Notes: generated from the sequence alone by a model not told the origin. Positions 35,675 to 44,826 are shown, counted from the first letter of the stretch. The stretch is 64,000 nucleotides of DNA from Caulobacter hibisci (GCF_016135805.1 NZ_JADWOX010000001.1:1-64000); one strand, 5' to 3'. A program made the numbers and translations.

Positions 35675-36408
35675 GCCGCGATCTCTTTGGCCGCGCGCTC
35701 CCGGGCCAGCAGGGCCTGCTTGCGTTCGACGCCCCAGCGATAGCCCGACAGGCCGCCGTCCGAGCGCACCACGCGGTGGCAGGGCGTCAGCACGGCGACG
35801 GGATTGGCCCCGCAGGCCTGGGCCACGGCCCGCACGGCCAAGGGCCGGCCGATGGCGCGGGCGACCTCGGCATAGGAGGCCGTTGTCCCGGCCGGGATGT
35901 CGCGCAGGGCCTTCCAGACGGCGCGCTGAAGGTCGGTGCCGCGTTCGTCGAGCGGCAGGTCGATGGCCCGGCCGTTATCGAGCGCGCGGGCCAGGGCGAC
36001 GAGGGCTGGTGTGGCGGCGGTTTCGTCCTCCACCAGCCGGGCGCGGGGGAAGCGGGCGGCGAGATCCTCGCGCATCTCGGTCCGGTCCTGGCCGAGGATC
36101 AGCAGGGCCAAGCCGGCTTCCGAGCTCGCGGCCAGGGCTAGGCCCAGCGGGGTGTCGCCGAAGCCGTAGGCCAGGGTCTCGATCGGCTCGTCGGGCCGGC
36201 AGCGCAGGCAGGCGCGCAGGCCCGCCGCCCGGGCGGCCTCGCGGCTGTCGTAGAAGGCGACGTTCTTGCGCAACGGGCGCCCCGAACAGCTGGGGCGGCA
36301 ATAGATCCCGGTGGTGCGCACGCCGCAGAAGAAGGCGCCGTCGGCGGCGCGGTCGCGGCGCTCGATCGCGGCCCAGCGGGCGGTGTCGGTGGAGTAGGCG
36401 GTGGTCAT
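35671..36408 (-). CDS. Ada-like fusion: N-Ada zinc domain directly joined to O6-methylguanine methyltransferase, no AraC domain
   Basis: 245 residues against ~354 for E. coli Ada. Residues 1-75 form the N-Ada methylphosphotriester domain with all four zinc cysteines (Cys37, Cys41, Cys67, Cys70). The methyltransferase domain follows at once (about 90-235) with the active site TPCHRVVRSDGGLSGYRWG, Cys210. The AraC-type helix-turn-helix pair that normally lies between them is missing, so the protein can probably repair both phosphotriesters and O6-methylguanine but lacks the standard activator module. Overlaps the downstream oxygenase by 4 bp. Confidence 0.9.
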   Translation of the reverse strand: MTTAYSTDTARWAAIERRDRAADGAFFCGVRTTGIYCRPSCSGRPLRKNVAFYDSREAARAAGLRACLRCRPDEPIETLAYGFGDTPLGLALAASSEAGLALLILGQDRTEMREDLAARFPRARLVEDETAATPALVALARALDNGRAIDLPLDERGTDLQRAVWKALRDIPAGTTASYAEVARAIGRPLAVRAVAQACGANPVAVLTPCHRVVRSDGGLSGYRWGVERKQALLARERAAKEIAA

Positions 36409-36480
36409 GTCGGGCTCCTTTCGGATCTGAGCCCACCATCGCGCCGTCTCATCGGGGCGTCATTCCGATGCTTGCGGTCC

Positions 36481-36517
36481 AAACGAAAACCGCCGCCGGA
36501 GCGATCCGGCGGCGGTT
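36481..36517 (-). terminator. Rho-independent terminator of the tipF gene
   Basis: Perfect 13-bp stem AACCGCCGCCGGA (36488-36500) with TCCGGCGGCGGTT (36505-36517), four-base loop; read on the minus strand it is followed by TTTTCGTTT. Lies 26 nt past the tipF stop. Confidence 0.92.
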
Positions 36518-36542
36518 GGACGTTCGATGAAGCGGCTGAGCC

Positions 36543-37811
36543 CTACCAGTTGGCGGCGCGGCGGCGCAGCGGGGCCTGGACGAAGTCGGCCGGCGGGGCG
36601 GTCTCGGCCAGGACGGCGTCGCGGATGGCCCGCGGCTCGCCGAACAGGTGGCCTTGGCCGTAGCCGATATCGAGATCGAGGATCTCGGCGATCTGGCGCT
36701 CGGCCTCCACCTTCTCGGCGATCACCTCGACACCGTAGCGGCGCATCAGGGCGGCGAAATCGGCGGCGTTGAGGTCGGGCAGCGAGCTCAGAACCAGCTT
36801 GCCGTCCTGCTCTTCCAGCTGCTCGAGGATCAGCTGGGCGCCGACCTTGACGAACTTGACGTCGGCGCGGGCCAGATCCTGGAAGTCGAGGTCCAGGTCC
36901 ACGACCTTGTCGAGGCTGAACTGGAAGCCCAGGCTGGCCAGGCGGGCCATGTGGCGGGCCTCGACCGGGCCGCGCTGGTTGAAGGCGGTCTGGCCCAGTT
37001 CGAAGATCAGCGAGCCGGCCAGGTCCTTGTGGCCCTGCAGGAACTCGAGGAACTGCGGGAAGAAGCTTTCGTCGGCCAGGCTGGCCAGCGAGATGTTGCA
37101 GAAGATCCCGACCTTGCGGTCCTGCTTGGCCAGACGGCGGACGATCTGCACGCAGCGGAACAGCAGCAGGTTGTCGATGGCCGTCATCAGGCCCTGGGAC
37201 TCGGCCACGGCCAGATATTCGGCGGGCATCATCACGCGGCCGGTCTCGTCGCGCAGGCGCGAGAAGCTCTCGTAGAAGACGGTGCGGCGCTGCGGCAGGC
37301 TGACGACCGGCTGCAGGTAGAGGTCGACGCGGTTCTCGGCCAGGGCGTCCTGGACGATCTCCAGCATCGCATCGACCGGCGCGGCGACGGGGCGGCTGCG
37401 GGCGTCGTGGCGGGCGGCGGCGACCTGGTGGGTCAGCTGGCTTTCCAGACGCTCGCTCATGCGCTGCATCAGGTCTTCAAGCTGGTGGACCTCGGTGGTC
37501 AGCTCGGCCGAGCGCTTCTCGGCGTCCTCGGCGACGGTCTCGACCAGGGTGGTCATGCGCGCGTCGATCTTCTCGATCTGCTCGACCAGGATGGCGTGGG
37601 CCTCGCGCACCGTCTCGATGTCCAGCTTGAGCTGGGCGTTGTCGAAGGCGTGGCTGACGATGGCGTGGAACGCGAAGCACAGCCCCAGTGACCCGATGAA
37701 GGCCGACAGGCCGACAGCCGGGGTCGCTCCCATGCGCCACAGCAGCAGGGAGACGATCAGAGCCAGGCAAAGATAGGCGCCGGTCAGTAAAGCCAGCTTG
37801 AGCCTTCGCAT
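36543..37811 (-). CDS. tipF: TipF-like membrane EAL protein (flagellar positioning, c-di-GMP receptor)
   Basis: 422 residues. Two N-terminal membrane helices (about 5-25 and 33-52), a coiled coil (about 60-130), then a degenerate EAL domain (about 145-400). The EAL signature is ESF (181-183, in VFYESFSRLRD), the EITE strand is ELGQ (271-274), and the DDFG loop is DKVV (301-304), so it should bind cyclic di-GMP without hydrolysing it well. This architecture is that of Caulobacter TipF, which places and assembles the polar flagellum in response to c-di-GMP. Divergent from feoAB. Assignment rests on architecture; no direct sequence comparison could be run. Confidence 0.8.
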   Translation of the reverse strand: MRRLKLALLTGAYLCLALIVSLLLWRMGATPAVGLSAFIGSLGLCFAFHAIVSHAFDNAQLKLDIETVREAHAILVEQIEKIDARMTTLVETVAEDAEKRSAELTTEVHQLEDLMQRMSERLESQLTHQVAAARHDARSRPVAAPVDAMLEIVQDALAENRVDLYLQPVVSLPQRRTVFYESFSRLRDETGRVMMPAEYLAVAESQGLMTAIDNLLLFRCVQIVRRLAKQDRKVGIFCNISLASLADESFFPQFLEFLQGHKDLAGSLIFELGQTAFNQRGPVEARHMARLASLGFQFSLDKVVDLDLDFQDLARADVKFVKVGAQLILEQLEEQDGKLVLSSLPDLNAADFAALMRRYGVEVIAEKVEAERQIAEILDLDIGYGQGHLFGEPRAIRDAVLAETAPPADFVQAPLRRRAANW

Positions 37812-37831
37812 TTCGGGTCCCTACGAATCGC

Positions 37832-37849
37832 TTGCAAAAATTAATGCAA
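37832..37849. promoter_or_regulatory. Inverted repeat TTGCAAAAATTAATGCAA (candidate Fur-type site)
   Basis: 14 of 18 bases are palindromic (arms TTGCA/TGCAA, AT-rich centre) between tipF and feoA, 163 nt before the feoA start and 21 nt before the tipF start. Such TGCAA-type AT-rich palindromes are the general form of alphaproteobacterial Fur-family sites, and feoAB is a usual Fur target. Identity of the regulator is not proven. Confidence 0.35.
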
Positions 37850-38011
37850 CCGCTGCGGCCTTGAGTCGAATAGATTAACGCGGCTGGGCCATTACGCCGC
37901 GCATCGCCTGTTAATTTTTTTCGAGACCGGCGTTCGCGGGGATCATCCTTTCGTCGACAGTGGCGGTTAGGGCTGATAACCGTTCGCAACTTTTCGCCGC
38001 GAGGCCTTCGC

Positions 38012-38332
38012 ATGTCCGACGCCGTCCTGACCGCCGACACGCCTGTCGCTTCCGACGCGTCGATCCGCGCCTTGAGCACCGCCGGGCGGGGCGACAAGGG
38101 GGTGATCGTGGCCGTGCGCGGCGAGACCGGCGCGCCCGAGGCCGTGGCCGCCGAGGAGCTGGAGCGCCGCCTGCTGGAGATGGGCTTCGTCGAGGGCGCC
38201 CGCATCGAGATCCTGCAGGAAGGCCTCTTCGGCCGTGATCCCATCGCCGTGCGGGTGGACGACACCCGCGTGGCCCTGCGCCGCCGCGAGGCGCGCGCCG
38301 TGACCGTTCAGTTCGACGGAAAGACGCTTTGA
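38012..38332 (+). CDS. feoA: FeoA, ferrous iron transport accessory protein
   Basis: 106 residues with an SH3-like FeoA domain in the C-terminal 80 (GVIVAVRGE, LERRLLEMGFVEGARIEILQ, DPIAVRVDDTRVALRRREA). The N-terminal ~25 residues are an extension not usual for FeoA. It interacts with FeoB for Fe2+ uptake. Stop overlaps the feoB start (TTGA), so the two are translationally coupled. No FeoC gene follows. Confidence 0.93.
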   Translation: MSDAVLTADTPVASDASIRALSTAGRGDKGVIVAVRGETGAPEAVAAEELERRLLEMGFVEGARIEILQEGLFGRDPIAVRVDDTRVALRRREARAVTVQFDGKTL

Positions 38333-40200
38333 CCGACACCGCCATCCGTCCCGCGCGCGTCGCGCTGGTCGGCAATCCGAATTCCGGCAAGACCGCCCTG
38401 TTCAACGCCCTGACCGGGGCGCGCCAGAAGGTGGCCAACTATGCCGGCGTCACCGTCGAGCGCAAGGAAGGCCAGCTGGTCACGCCGGGCGGCCGCAGCG
38501 TCAGCGTGCTCGACCTGCCGGGCACCTACAGCTTGCGCGCCCGCAGCCCCGACGAGGTCGTGACCCGCGACGCCGTGCTGGGCCGCCTGGCCGGCGAGAC
38601 CGCGCCCGACGTGCTGATCTGCGTGGCCGACGCCACCAACCTGCGCCTGGTGCTGCGCCTGGTGCTGGAGCTGAAGCAGGTGGGCCGGCCGTTCGTTCTG
38701 GCCCTCAACATGTTCGACATCGCCCAGCGCCAGGGCCTGCGGATCGACCTCGAGCAGCTGGGCCGCGAGATTGGCGCGCCGATCGTCACCACGGTGGCCA
38801 CCCGCAAGCGCGGCCTGGACGAGCTGCTGACCCAGGTCGACACCCTGACGTTCACCCATTCGGGCGCCGGCGACAACAGCTGGCGCGAGCCGAACGCGGC
38901 CGAGATCCGCGCCGCCCACGCCGAGGCCCAGCGCATCTTCAAGACCTGCGTGCGCCCGCCCGAGCGGCCCGACACGGTGACCGGCAAGATCGACTCGGTG
39001 CTGCTGCATCCGGTGGCGGGCCTGGCGATCCTGTTCACCCTGCTGTTCGTGATGTTCCAGGCGGTGTTCACCTGGGCGACAATCCCGGCCGACGCCATCG
39101 ACGGCGGCTTCGCCGCGTTCGGCGCCTTCGTCACCGCCCACCTGCCCGAGGGGCTGCTTTCCAGCTTCATCGCCGACGGCCTGATCGCCGGCGTCGGCAG
39201 CGTGCTGGTGTTCCTGCCGCCGATCCTGATCCTGTTCTTCTTCATCCTGCTGCTGGAAGACAGCGGCTACATGACCCGCGCGGCCTTCCTGATGGACAAG
39301 ATCATGGGCGGGGCGGGCCTGCACGGCCGGGCCTTCATCCCGCTGCTGTCGAGCTTCGCCTGCGCGATCCCGGGGATCATGTCCACGCGGGTGATCGACA
39401 ACAAGCAGGACCGCCTGACCACCATCCTGGTGGCCCCGCTGATGACCTGTTCGGCGCGGATCCCGGTCTACACCCTGATCATCGGCGCCTTCATCCCGCG
39501 GACCACGGTCCACGGCCTGTCGCTGCAGGGCCTGGTGATGTTCGGCCTCTACGCCGCGGGCATCATCTTCGCGCTCCTGGTGTCGTTCATCATCCGCCGC
39601 ATCTTCTGGCGGGGCACGGTCGAGCCGTTCATGATGGAGCTGCCGACCTATCGCTGGCCCGAGCCGCGCAACCTGCTGCTCAACCTCTGGACCCGCGCCA
39701 AGATCTTCCTGAACCGCGCCGGCCGCATCATCATGCCGCTGATGGTGCTGGTCTGGGTGCTGTCGACCTTCCCCTATCCGCCGGAAGGCGCGACGGGGCC
39801 GGCCATCGACTACAGCATCGCCGGACGCCTGGGCCATTTCCTGGCCCCCATCATGCATCCCATCGGCTTCAACTGGCAGATGACCGTGGCCCTGATCCCC
39901 GGCATGGCGGCCCGCGAAGTCGCCGTGGCGGCGCTGGGCACGGTCTACGCCGTGGGCGGGGCCGACGGCTCCACCGACGCCCTGTCGGCCACCCTGAACA
40001 GCCAGTGGTCGCTGGCCACGGCCCTCGCCTTCCTGGCCTGGTACGTCTTCGCGCCGCAGTGCATGCCCACCCTGGGCGTGGTCAAGCGCGAGACCAACAG
40101 CTGGATCTGGCCGACGGTGATGTTCGTCTACATGGTCAGCCTGGCCTATCTGGCGGCCTTCATCGTCTACCACGTGGCCGTGGCGCTCGGGGCGGGGTGA
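38329..40200 (+). CDS. feoB: FeoB, ferrous iron transporter
   Basis: 623 residues from a TTG that overlaps the feoA stop. N-terminal G domain: G1 GNPNSGKT, G2 NYAGVTVERKEG, G3 DLPGTYSL, G4 NMFD. The rest is the inner-membrane permease with two Gate domains and a conserved GHGRAFIPLLSSFACAIPGI-like segment (LHGRAFIPLLSSFACAIPG). Shorter than the 773-residue E. coli protein, but still with G-domain and both Gate halves. Imports Fe2+ under low oxygen, which fits the microaerobic genes at the right end of the window, though they are 18 kb away. Confidence 0.96.
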   Translation: MTDTAIRPARVALVGNPNSGKTALFNALTGARQKVANYAGVTVERKEGQLVTPGGRSVSVLDLPGTYSLRARSPDEVVTRDAVLGRLAGETAPDVLICVADATNLRLVLRLVLELKQVGRPFVLALNMFDIAQRQGLRIDLEQLGREIGAPIVTTVATRKRGLDELLTQVDTLTFTHSGAGDNSWREPNAAEIRAAHAEAQRIFKTCVRPPERPDTVTGKIDSVLLHPVAGLAILFTLLFVMFQAVFTWATIPADAIDGGFAAFGAFVTAHLPEGLLSSFIADGLIAGVGSVLVFLPPILILFFFILLLEDSGYMTRAAFLMDKIMGGAGLHGRAFIPLLSSFACAIPGIMSTRVIDNKQDRLTTILVAPLMTCSARIPVYTLIIGAFIPRTTVHGLSLQGLVMFGLYAAGIIFALLVSFIIRRIFWRGTVEPFMMELPTYRWPEPRNLLLNLWTRAKIFLNRAGRIIMPLMVLVWVLSTFPYPPEGATGPAIDYSIAGRLGHFLAPIMHPIGFNWQMTVALIPGMAAREVAVAALGTVYAVGGADGSTDALSATLNSQWSLATALAFLAWYVFAPQCMPTLGVVKRETNSWIWPTVMFVYMVSLAYLAAFIVYHVAVALGAG

Positions 40201-40236
40201 GTCGTCGCGCGGGCGAGGCCGTGTTAGGCTTCGCCC

Positions 40237-40503
40237 ATGACGATCCGGGTCGACATCGCAAGTGAGACGCCATTGGCCGAACTCGTTGCCCATGTGAAGG
40301 CGGGCGAGGAGGTCTTGCTGACGCAGGACGGTCAGGACGTGGTGGCGCTTAGCATCGCCAAGCAGGACGCCAACGAGCGACCGCGGCGCGTGCCCGGGGC
40401 CTGGGCGAAGTACGGTCCTCTGGAGGATCCCTACCTGTTCCTGCGTCCTGATCCTGAACTGGAAGAGGCTGCCCACGGGCCGATCTTTCCCGTCCAAGAG
40501 TGA
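40237..40503 (+). CDS. vapB: Type II antitoxin, Phd/YefM-VapB-like
   Basis: 88 residues. N-terminal MTIRVDIASETPLAELVAHVKAGEEVLLTQDGQDVVAL has the Phd/YefM plan: short strand, helix, G-E-E-V-x-x-T-x-x-G hairpin, then a flexible tail that would wrap the toxin. Stop overlaps the toxin start in GTGA. It should bind both the toxin and its own promoter. 36 nt after feoB. Confidence 0.85.
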   Translation: MTIRVDIASETPLAELVAHVKAGEEVLLTQDGQDVVALSIAKQDANERPRRVPGAWAKYGPLEDPYLFLRPDPELEEAAHGPIFPVQE

Positions 40504-40880
40504 AGCTGCTTCTCGACACCCACGCCGTCATCTGGTGGCTGGCGAAGCCCGAGGCGCTTTCGCGCGCGGCGCTGGACGCCATCGGCGACAAGTCGAGCGT
40601 CGTGCTGGTAAGCGCTGCGAGCGCTTATGAGATCGAGATCAAGCGTCATCGCGACGCGACTCTCGCCGCGATCCCAGAGGCGCTCTACGACGCGGTGCTG
40701 GCGACAGGATTTACTTGGCTGCCCATAGGAGCGGCGCACGCATCAGCCGCGGCGAAGCTGCCGCTCCATCATCGCGATCCTTGGGATCGCATTCTCGTCC
40801 AGCAGGCAATGGACGAGGACGCGCGTCTCGTGACCTGTGACCGCGCCCTGTCCGCCTACGATGTCCCGCTCCTCTGGTAA
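40500..40880 (+). CDS. vapC: Type II toxin, PIN-domain ribonuclease (VapC-like)
   Basis: 126 residues from a GTG start. PIN-domain acidic residues are all present: Asp6 (LLLDTHAVIWWL), Glu44 (SAYEIEIKR), Asp93/Asp96 (HHRDPWDRIL) and Asp114 (TCDRALSAY). The DTHxxxW and RDPFD/RDPWD patterns are those of the PIN toxins paired with Phd-type antitoxins. It is expected to cleave RNA when freed. Coupled to the antitoxin gene by 4-bp overlap. Looks intact. Confidence 0.9.
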   Translation: MKLLLDTHAVIWWLAKPEALSRAALDAIGDKSSVVLVSAASAYEIEIKRHRDATLAAIPEALYDAVLATGFTWLPIGAAHASAAAKLPLHHRDPWDRILVQQAMDEDARLVTCDRALSAYDVPLLW

Positions 40881-40890
40881 CCGACGCGCC

Positions 40891-40916
40891 TAGAGCTTGC
40901 TGATCAGCAAGCTCTA
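40891..40916. terminator. Perfect 26-bp palindrome between convergent genes
   Basis: TAGAGCTTGCTGA and TCAGCAAGCTCTA are exact inverted copies with no loop beyond the turn. It lies between vapC and hbd, ten bases after the toxin stop. A terminator or mRNA 3' structure is likely, although no long T run follows. Confidence 0.6.
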
Positions 40917-40976
40917 GATTCAAATGCTTAGAGCGCGCTCGGGCGGGTTAGCCGCATACACCTAACCCTGGCGCGC

Positions 40977-41855
40977 TCAGCGCGTCGGGACCGGGACCTC
41001 GCCGCGGTAGTCGTAGAAGCCGCGGCCGGTCTTCTTGCCCAGCCAGCCGGCCTCGACATACTTCACCAGCAGCGGGCAGGGGCGGTACTTGCTGTCGGCC
41101 AGGCCTTCGTAGAGCACGTTCATGATGCTCAGCACGGTGTCCAGGCCGATGAAGTCGCCCAGCTCCAGCGGGCCCATCGGATGGTTGGCGCCCAGCTTCA
41201 TGGCGGTGTCGATGGCGTCGACGGTGCCGACCCCTTCGTACAGCGTGTAGATCGCCTCGTTGATCATCGGCACCAGCACGCGGTTGACGATGAAGGCGGG
41301 GAAGTCCTCGGCGTTGCTGGTGATCTTGCCCAGCGACTTGGCGAAGGTCACGGCCGTCTCGTAGGTCGGCACGTCGGTGGCGATGCCGCGGATGATCTCG
41401 ACCAGCTTCATCAGCGGGACGGGGTTCATGAAGTGCAGGCCGATGAACCGCTCGGGACGGTCGGTGGCCGAGGCCAGGCGCGTGATCGAGATCGACGAGG
41501 TGTTCGAGGCCAGCAGGGTCTCGGGCTTCAGGTGCGGCTGCAGGCCCCGGAAGATGGCCTTCTTCAGCTCTTCGTTCTCGGTGGCGGCCTCGATGGCCAG
41601 GTCGGTCTGGCCGATGGCCTCGATGGCCTCGGCGGCCGAGATGCGGGCCAGGGCGGCGTCGGCCGCATCTTGTTCAATGATATTGCGGCTGACCTGGCGG
41701 GCCAGGTTCTTTTCGATCAGGGCCAGGCCCGCGTCGATGCGCTCGCGCGAGACGTCGTGCAGGCGGACGTCATAGCCCGCCAGGGCGCAAACATGGGCGA
41801 TGCCCGAACCCATCTGACCGGCGCCGATTACGCCGACCGTCTTGATATCAACCAT
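40977..41855 (-). CDS. 3-hydroxybutyryl-CoA dehydrogenase
   Basis: 292 residues, standard single-function length. NAD-binding VGVIGAGQMGSGIAH at the N-terminus, LASNTSSISITRLA, the catalytic histidine in IGLHFMNPVPLMKLVEII, and PAFIVNRVLVPMINEA with LELGDFIGLDTVLSIM in the C-terminal dimer domain. It interconverts acetoacetyl-CoA and 3-hydroxybutyryl-CoA in fatty-acid or polyhydroxybutyrate metabolism. Monocistronic here, convergent with vapBC. Confidence 0.95.
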   Translation of the reverse strand: MVDIKTVGVIGAGQMGSGIAHVCALAGYDVRLHDVSRERIDAGLALIEKNLARQVSRNIIEQDAADAALARISAAEAIEAIGQTDLAIEAATENEELKKAIFRGLQPHLKPETLLASNTSSISITRLASATDRPERFIGLHFMNPVPLMKLVEIIRGIATDVPTYETAVTFAKSLGKITSNAEDFPAFIVNRVLVPMINEAIYTLYEGVGTVDAIDTAMKLGANHPMGPLELGDFIGLDTVLSIMNVLYEGLADSKYRPCPLLVKYVEAGWLGKKTGRGFYDYRGEVPVPTR

Positions 41856-42027
41856 GAAAATCCAAGCCTTCGCTCACGGTCGCGCAGCTCCCGGCAGGGC
41901 GCGCTTGACCGTCCGCGAAGTTCTAGCACGAGGAACCGCACGCCCGCCAAGGGCTTTGCTGCGCCGCAAACCTCGGCCCCTTGGCCAGCGCCGCGATGAT
42001 CCTGGATTATCCGCCTGTCGGAAGGGA

Positions 42028-42300
42028 TCAGGCGATCAATTCGGGGTCGTTCCGCCGCAGCCAGGCGGCGGCGTAGGAGCAGAGCGGGGTGATCCGCATG
42101 CCCTCGGCCCGGGCGACCTCGGCCACCTTGACCATCAGCCGGCCCGCCGCGCCGGTGCCGCGAAGGGCCGGATCGGCCTCCACGTGCGGGATGACCAGGC
42201 GATGGCCGCTGCGCTGGTAGTCGGCGAAGGCGATCAGGCCGTCGACCTCCAGCTCATAGCGGCTCTTGGCGGGGTTGTGGCTGAAGAGGTCGTCGCTCAT
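42028..42300 (-). CDS. Small GNAT-like N-acetyltransferase (YidJ/COG2388 type)
   Basis: 90 residues from the ATG at 42300. Contains only the GNAT core: YELEVDGLIAFADYQRSG, LVIPHVEADPALRGTGAAGRLM (acetyl-CoA pyrophosphate loop R-G-T-G-A-A) and ITPLCSYAAAWLRRNDP. This matches the short stand-alone acetyltransferases of COG2388, whose acceptor is unknown. It follows the phenylalanyl-tRNA synthetase operon, separated from it by a terminator hairpin. Confidence 0.88.
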   Translation of the reverse strand: MSDDLFSHNPAKSRYELEVDGLIAFADYQRSGHRLVIPHVEADPALRGTGAAGRLMVKVAEVARAEGMRITPLCSYAAAWLRRNDPELIA

Positions 42301-42317
42301 GGGCCTGAAACGCGAAA

Positions 42318-42356
42318 GGGGCGAAGGTGGATGCACCGCAGCATCACCTTCGCCCC
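42318..42356 (-). terminator. Terminator hairpin of the pheS-pheT operon
   Basis: GGGGCGAAGGTG (42318-42329) pairs with CACCTTCGCCCC (42345-42356), with ATGC/GCAT extending the stem inward; on the minus strand it is followed by TTTCGCGTTT. 31 nt past the pheT stop. Confidence 0.82.
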
Positions 42357-42387
42357 TCACATGGCCTCTAAGCTTGAACGATCAAGC

Positions 42388-44826
42388 TCAGGCGCGCAGC
42401 TTGCCGCCCGCCTTCTCGACCGCGGCGACGACCTTGGCCGACAGGGCCTCGATCTCGGCCTCGGCCAGGGTGGCTTCGCGCGGCTGGACCAGCACCTCGA
42501 TGGCCACCGACTTGAAGCCGTCCGGCACGCCGGGGCCTTCGTAGACGTCGAAGACGCGGGCCGAGGCGATCAGGGCCTTGTCGGCGCCGACCGCGGCCTT
42601 GACCAGGTCGCCGGCCGCCTTGGCCTTGTCGGCGACGAAGGCGAAGTCGCGGGTCAGCGGCATTAGGGCCGAGGGGCTGAAGGCCGGCTTGGTCTTCACG
42701 GCCTTCTTCTTGGGCTCGGGGATGGCTTCGAGGGTGATCTCGAAACCGTAGACCGGGCCGGCGACGTCCAGGGCCTTCAGCACGGCCGGGTGAATCTCGC
42801 CGAACTCGGCCATCACCGCCTTGGGGCCTAGCTGCAGGCGGGCCGAGCGGCCCGGATGCCACCAGGACGAGGCCGAGCCTTGGGCGGTCTGCAGCGAGGC
42901 GACGGGCGCGCCCAGTTCCTCCAGCAGGGCCAGCAGGTCGGCCTTGGCGGTGAAGACGTCGTCGGCGGCGGCCTTGTCCCAGGCGCGCGGCGGGCGCGGC
43001 GCCAGGATGGCGGCCACGGTCGTGCGCTGGTCCTTGGGACCGTCGCCCAGGAACACCGGACCGACCTCGAACAGGGCGGCGTCCGGGAAGCCCTTGCGGG
43101 CGTTGCGGCCAGCCGCCTCGATCAGGTTGGGCAGGATCGACGGACGCATGCAGTCCAGTTCCGAGGCGATCGGATTGGCCAGCACCAGGGCGTCGGCGCC
43201 GCCGCCGAACAGCACGGCGGTCGAGCGGCTGGTGAAGCTCCAGGTCACGGCCTCGGCGTAACCGGCCGCGGCCAGGGCGCGACGGGCGATCCGGGCGCGG
43301 GCCTGGCGGGCGGTCAGCACGCCGCCGGAGGGGCGGGCGACTTCCGGCAGGGGCGTCGAGGGCAGGGCGCCGTAGCCGGCGATGCGGGCGACTTCCTCCA
43401 CCAGGTCGGCCTTGCCGTAAACGTCGCGGCGGAAGCTGGGCGGCGTCACGCAGACCACGCTCTCGGCGTGGGTGGCGAACTCGGCGGTCGAGACGTCCTT
43501 GGGCGGCTCTACCTTGAAGCCCAGGGCCTGCAGGATCGCCAGGCTCTTTTCCGGCGCGATCTCCAGGCCCGACAGGCCCTGCACATAGGCCGGGTCGAAC
43601 AGGATCGGGCCGGGCAGGGCGGGCGCCTCGCCGGCGACCACGATCTCCGAGGCCTCGCCGCCGCACAGCTCCAGGATCAGCTTGCTCGCCAGTTCCAACC
43701 CAGGAACGACCGAGCCGGTGTCGACCGTGCGGGCGAAGCGGTACTGGGCGTCGCTGGCGATGCCGGTCTCGCGGCCGGTCTGGGCGATGCGGATCGGTTC
43801 GAACCAGGCGCTTTCGACGAAGACGTCGACGGTGGCTTCCGAGCAGCCCGTGCTCTCGCCGCCCATGACGCCGCCCAGGCCGATCGGGCGTTCGCCGCCG
43901 GCATCGGCGATGACGCACATCGACGGGGTCAGCTCGTAGGTCTTGCCGTCGAGCGCGATCAGGTGCTCGTCGCCGTTCAGGCCGTGGCGGCCCAGGCGCG
44001 TTTCGATCTTGGTCCCCGACAGCAGGGCCGCGTCATAGACGTGCAGCGGCCGCGCGCGGTCGTAGGAGATGTAGTTGGTGATATCGACCAGGGCCGACTT
44101 CGGATTGATGCCGATGGCCTTCAGGCGATCCTGCAGCCACTGCGGCGAGGGGCCGTTCTTCACGCCCTTGATCAGCCGGCCGGCGAACACCGGGCAGGCC
44201 TCGCCGTCGACGTCGATCGTGATCGGGCAGGGGAAGGTTCCGGCGACCGGCGCGATAGACAGGTCCTTCAGCTTGCCCACGCCGGCGGCGGCCAGATCGC
44301 GGGCGATGCCCGCCACGCCCAGCCAGTCGGGACGGTTGGGCGTGACCTCGAAGTCGATGACGGCTTCCAGGCCCAGCGCGACGGCGGCCGGCGTACCGAC
44401 GGCCAGGTCGCTGGACAGTTCCAGGATGCCCTCGGAGCCGTCGTCGGCTTCCAGTTCGGAGCCCGAGCACAGCATGCCGTTGGAGACGACGCCGCGCACC
44501 GGCTTCTCGACCAGGGTGACGCCCAGGCCGGGCACATAGGCGCCGATCGGGGCGTAGACGGTGGTCAAGCCCGCGCGAGCGTTGGGCGCGCCGCAGACGA
44601 TCTCCTTGCGGCCGTCGATCGTGTCGACCTGGCAGACGCGCAGGCGGTCGGCGTTGGGGTGCTGAACGGCCTCGACGATCTTGGCGACGCTGAAGGCGGC
44701 CAGCTTGGCGGCCGGGTCGGTGACGTGCTCGACCTCGAGGCCGGCCATGGTCATGGCGGCGACCACCTCGGCGGCAGTCGCTTCGGTGTCGAGGTGATCT
44801 TTAAGCCAGGAAAGGGTGAACTTCAT
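42388..44826 (-). CDS. pheT: Phenylalanine--tRNA ligase beta subunit
   Basis: 812 residues, full length. tRNA-binding OB domain near 40-150 ([37 protein letters not shown]), B3/B4 editing domain in the centre, B5 domain, catalytic-like core and the C-terminal anticodon-binding FDX-ACB domain ([20 protein letters not shown] to the end). Forms the alpha2-beta2 enzyme with PheS. Start overlaps the stop of the 132-residue upstream gene in ATGA, indicating coupled translation. Confidence 0.97.
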   Translation of the reverse strand: MKFTLSWLKDHLDTEATAAEVVAAMTMAGLEVEHVTDPAAKLAAFSVAKIVEAVQHPNADRLRVCQVDTIDGRKEIVCGAPNARAGLTTVYAPIGAYVPGLGVTLVEKPVRGVVSNGMLCSGSELEADDGSEGILELSSDLAVGTPAAVALGLEAVIDFEVTPNRPDWLGVAGIARDLAAAGVGKLKDLSIAPVAGTFPCPITIDVDGEACPVFAGRLIKGVKNGPSPQWLQDRLKAIGINPKSALVDITNYISYDRARPLHVYDAALLSGTKIETRLGRHGLNGDEHLIALDGKTYELTPSMCVIADAGGERPIGLGGVMGGESTGCSEATVDVFVESAWFEPIRIAQTGRETGIASDAQYRFARTVDTGSVVPGLELASKLILELCGGEASEIVVAGEAPALPGPILFDPAYVQGLSGLEIAPEKSLAILQALGFKVEPPKDVSTAEFATHAESVVCVTPPSFRRDVYGKADLVEEVARIAGYGALPSTPLPEVARPSGGVLTARQARARIARRALAAAGYAEAVTWSFTSRSTAVLFGGGADALVLANPIASELDCMRPSILPNLIEAAGRNARKGFPDAALFEVGPVFLGDGPKDQRTTVAAILAPRPPRAWDKAAADDVFTAKADLLALLEELGAPVASLQTAQGSASSWWHPGRSARLQLGPKAVMAEFGEIHPAVLKALDVAGPVYGFEITLEAIPEPKKKAVKTKPAFSPSALMPLTRDFAFVADKAKAAGDLVKAAVGADKALIASARVFDVYEGPGVPDGFKSVAIEVLVQPREATLAEAEIEALSAKVVAAVEKAGGKLRA

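Noticed and set aside
38329..40200. FeoB truncated relative to E. coli
   Set aside because: 623 residues still include the G domain and both Gate halves; shorter FeoB proteins are normal in alphaproteobacteria, so no truncation is claimed.
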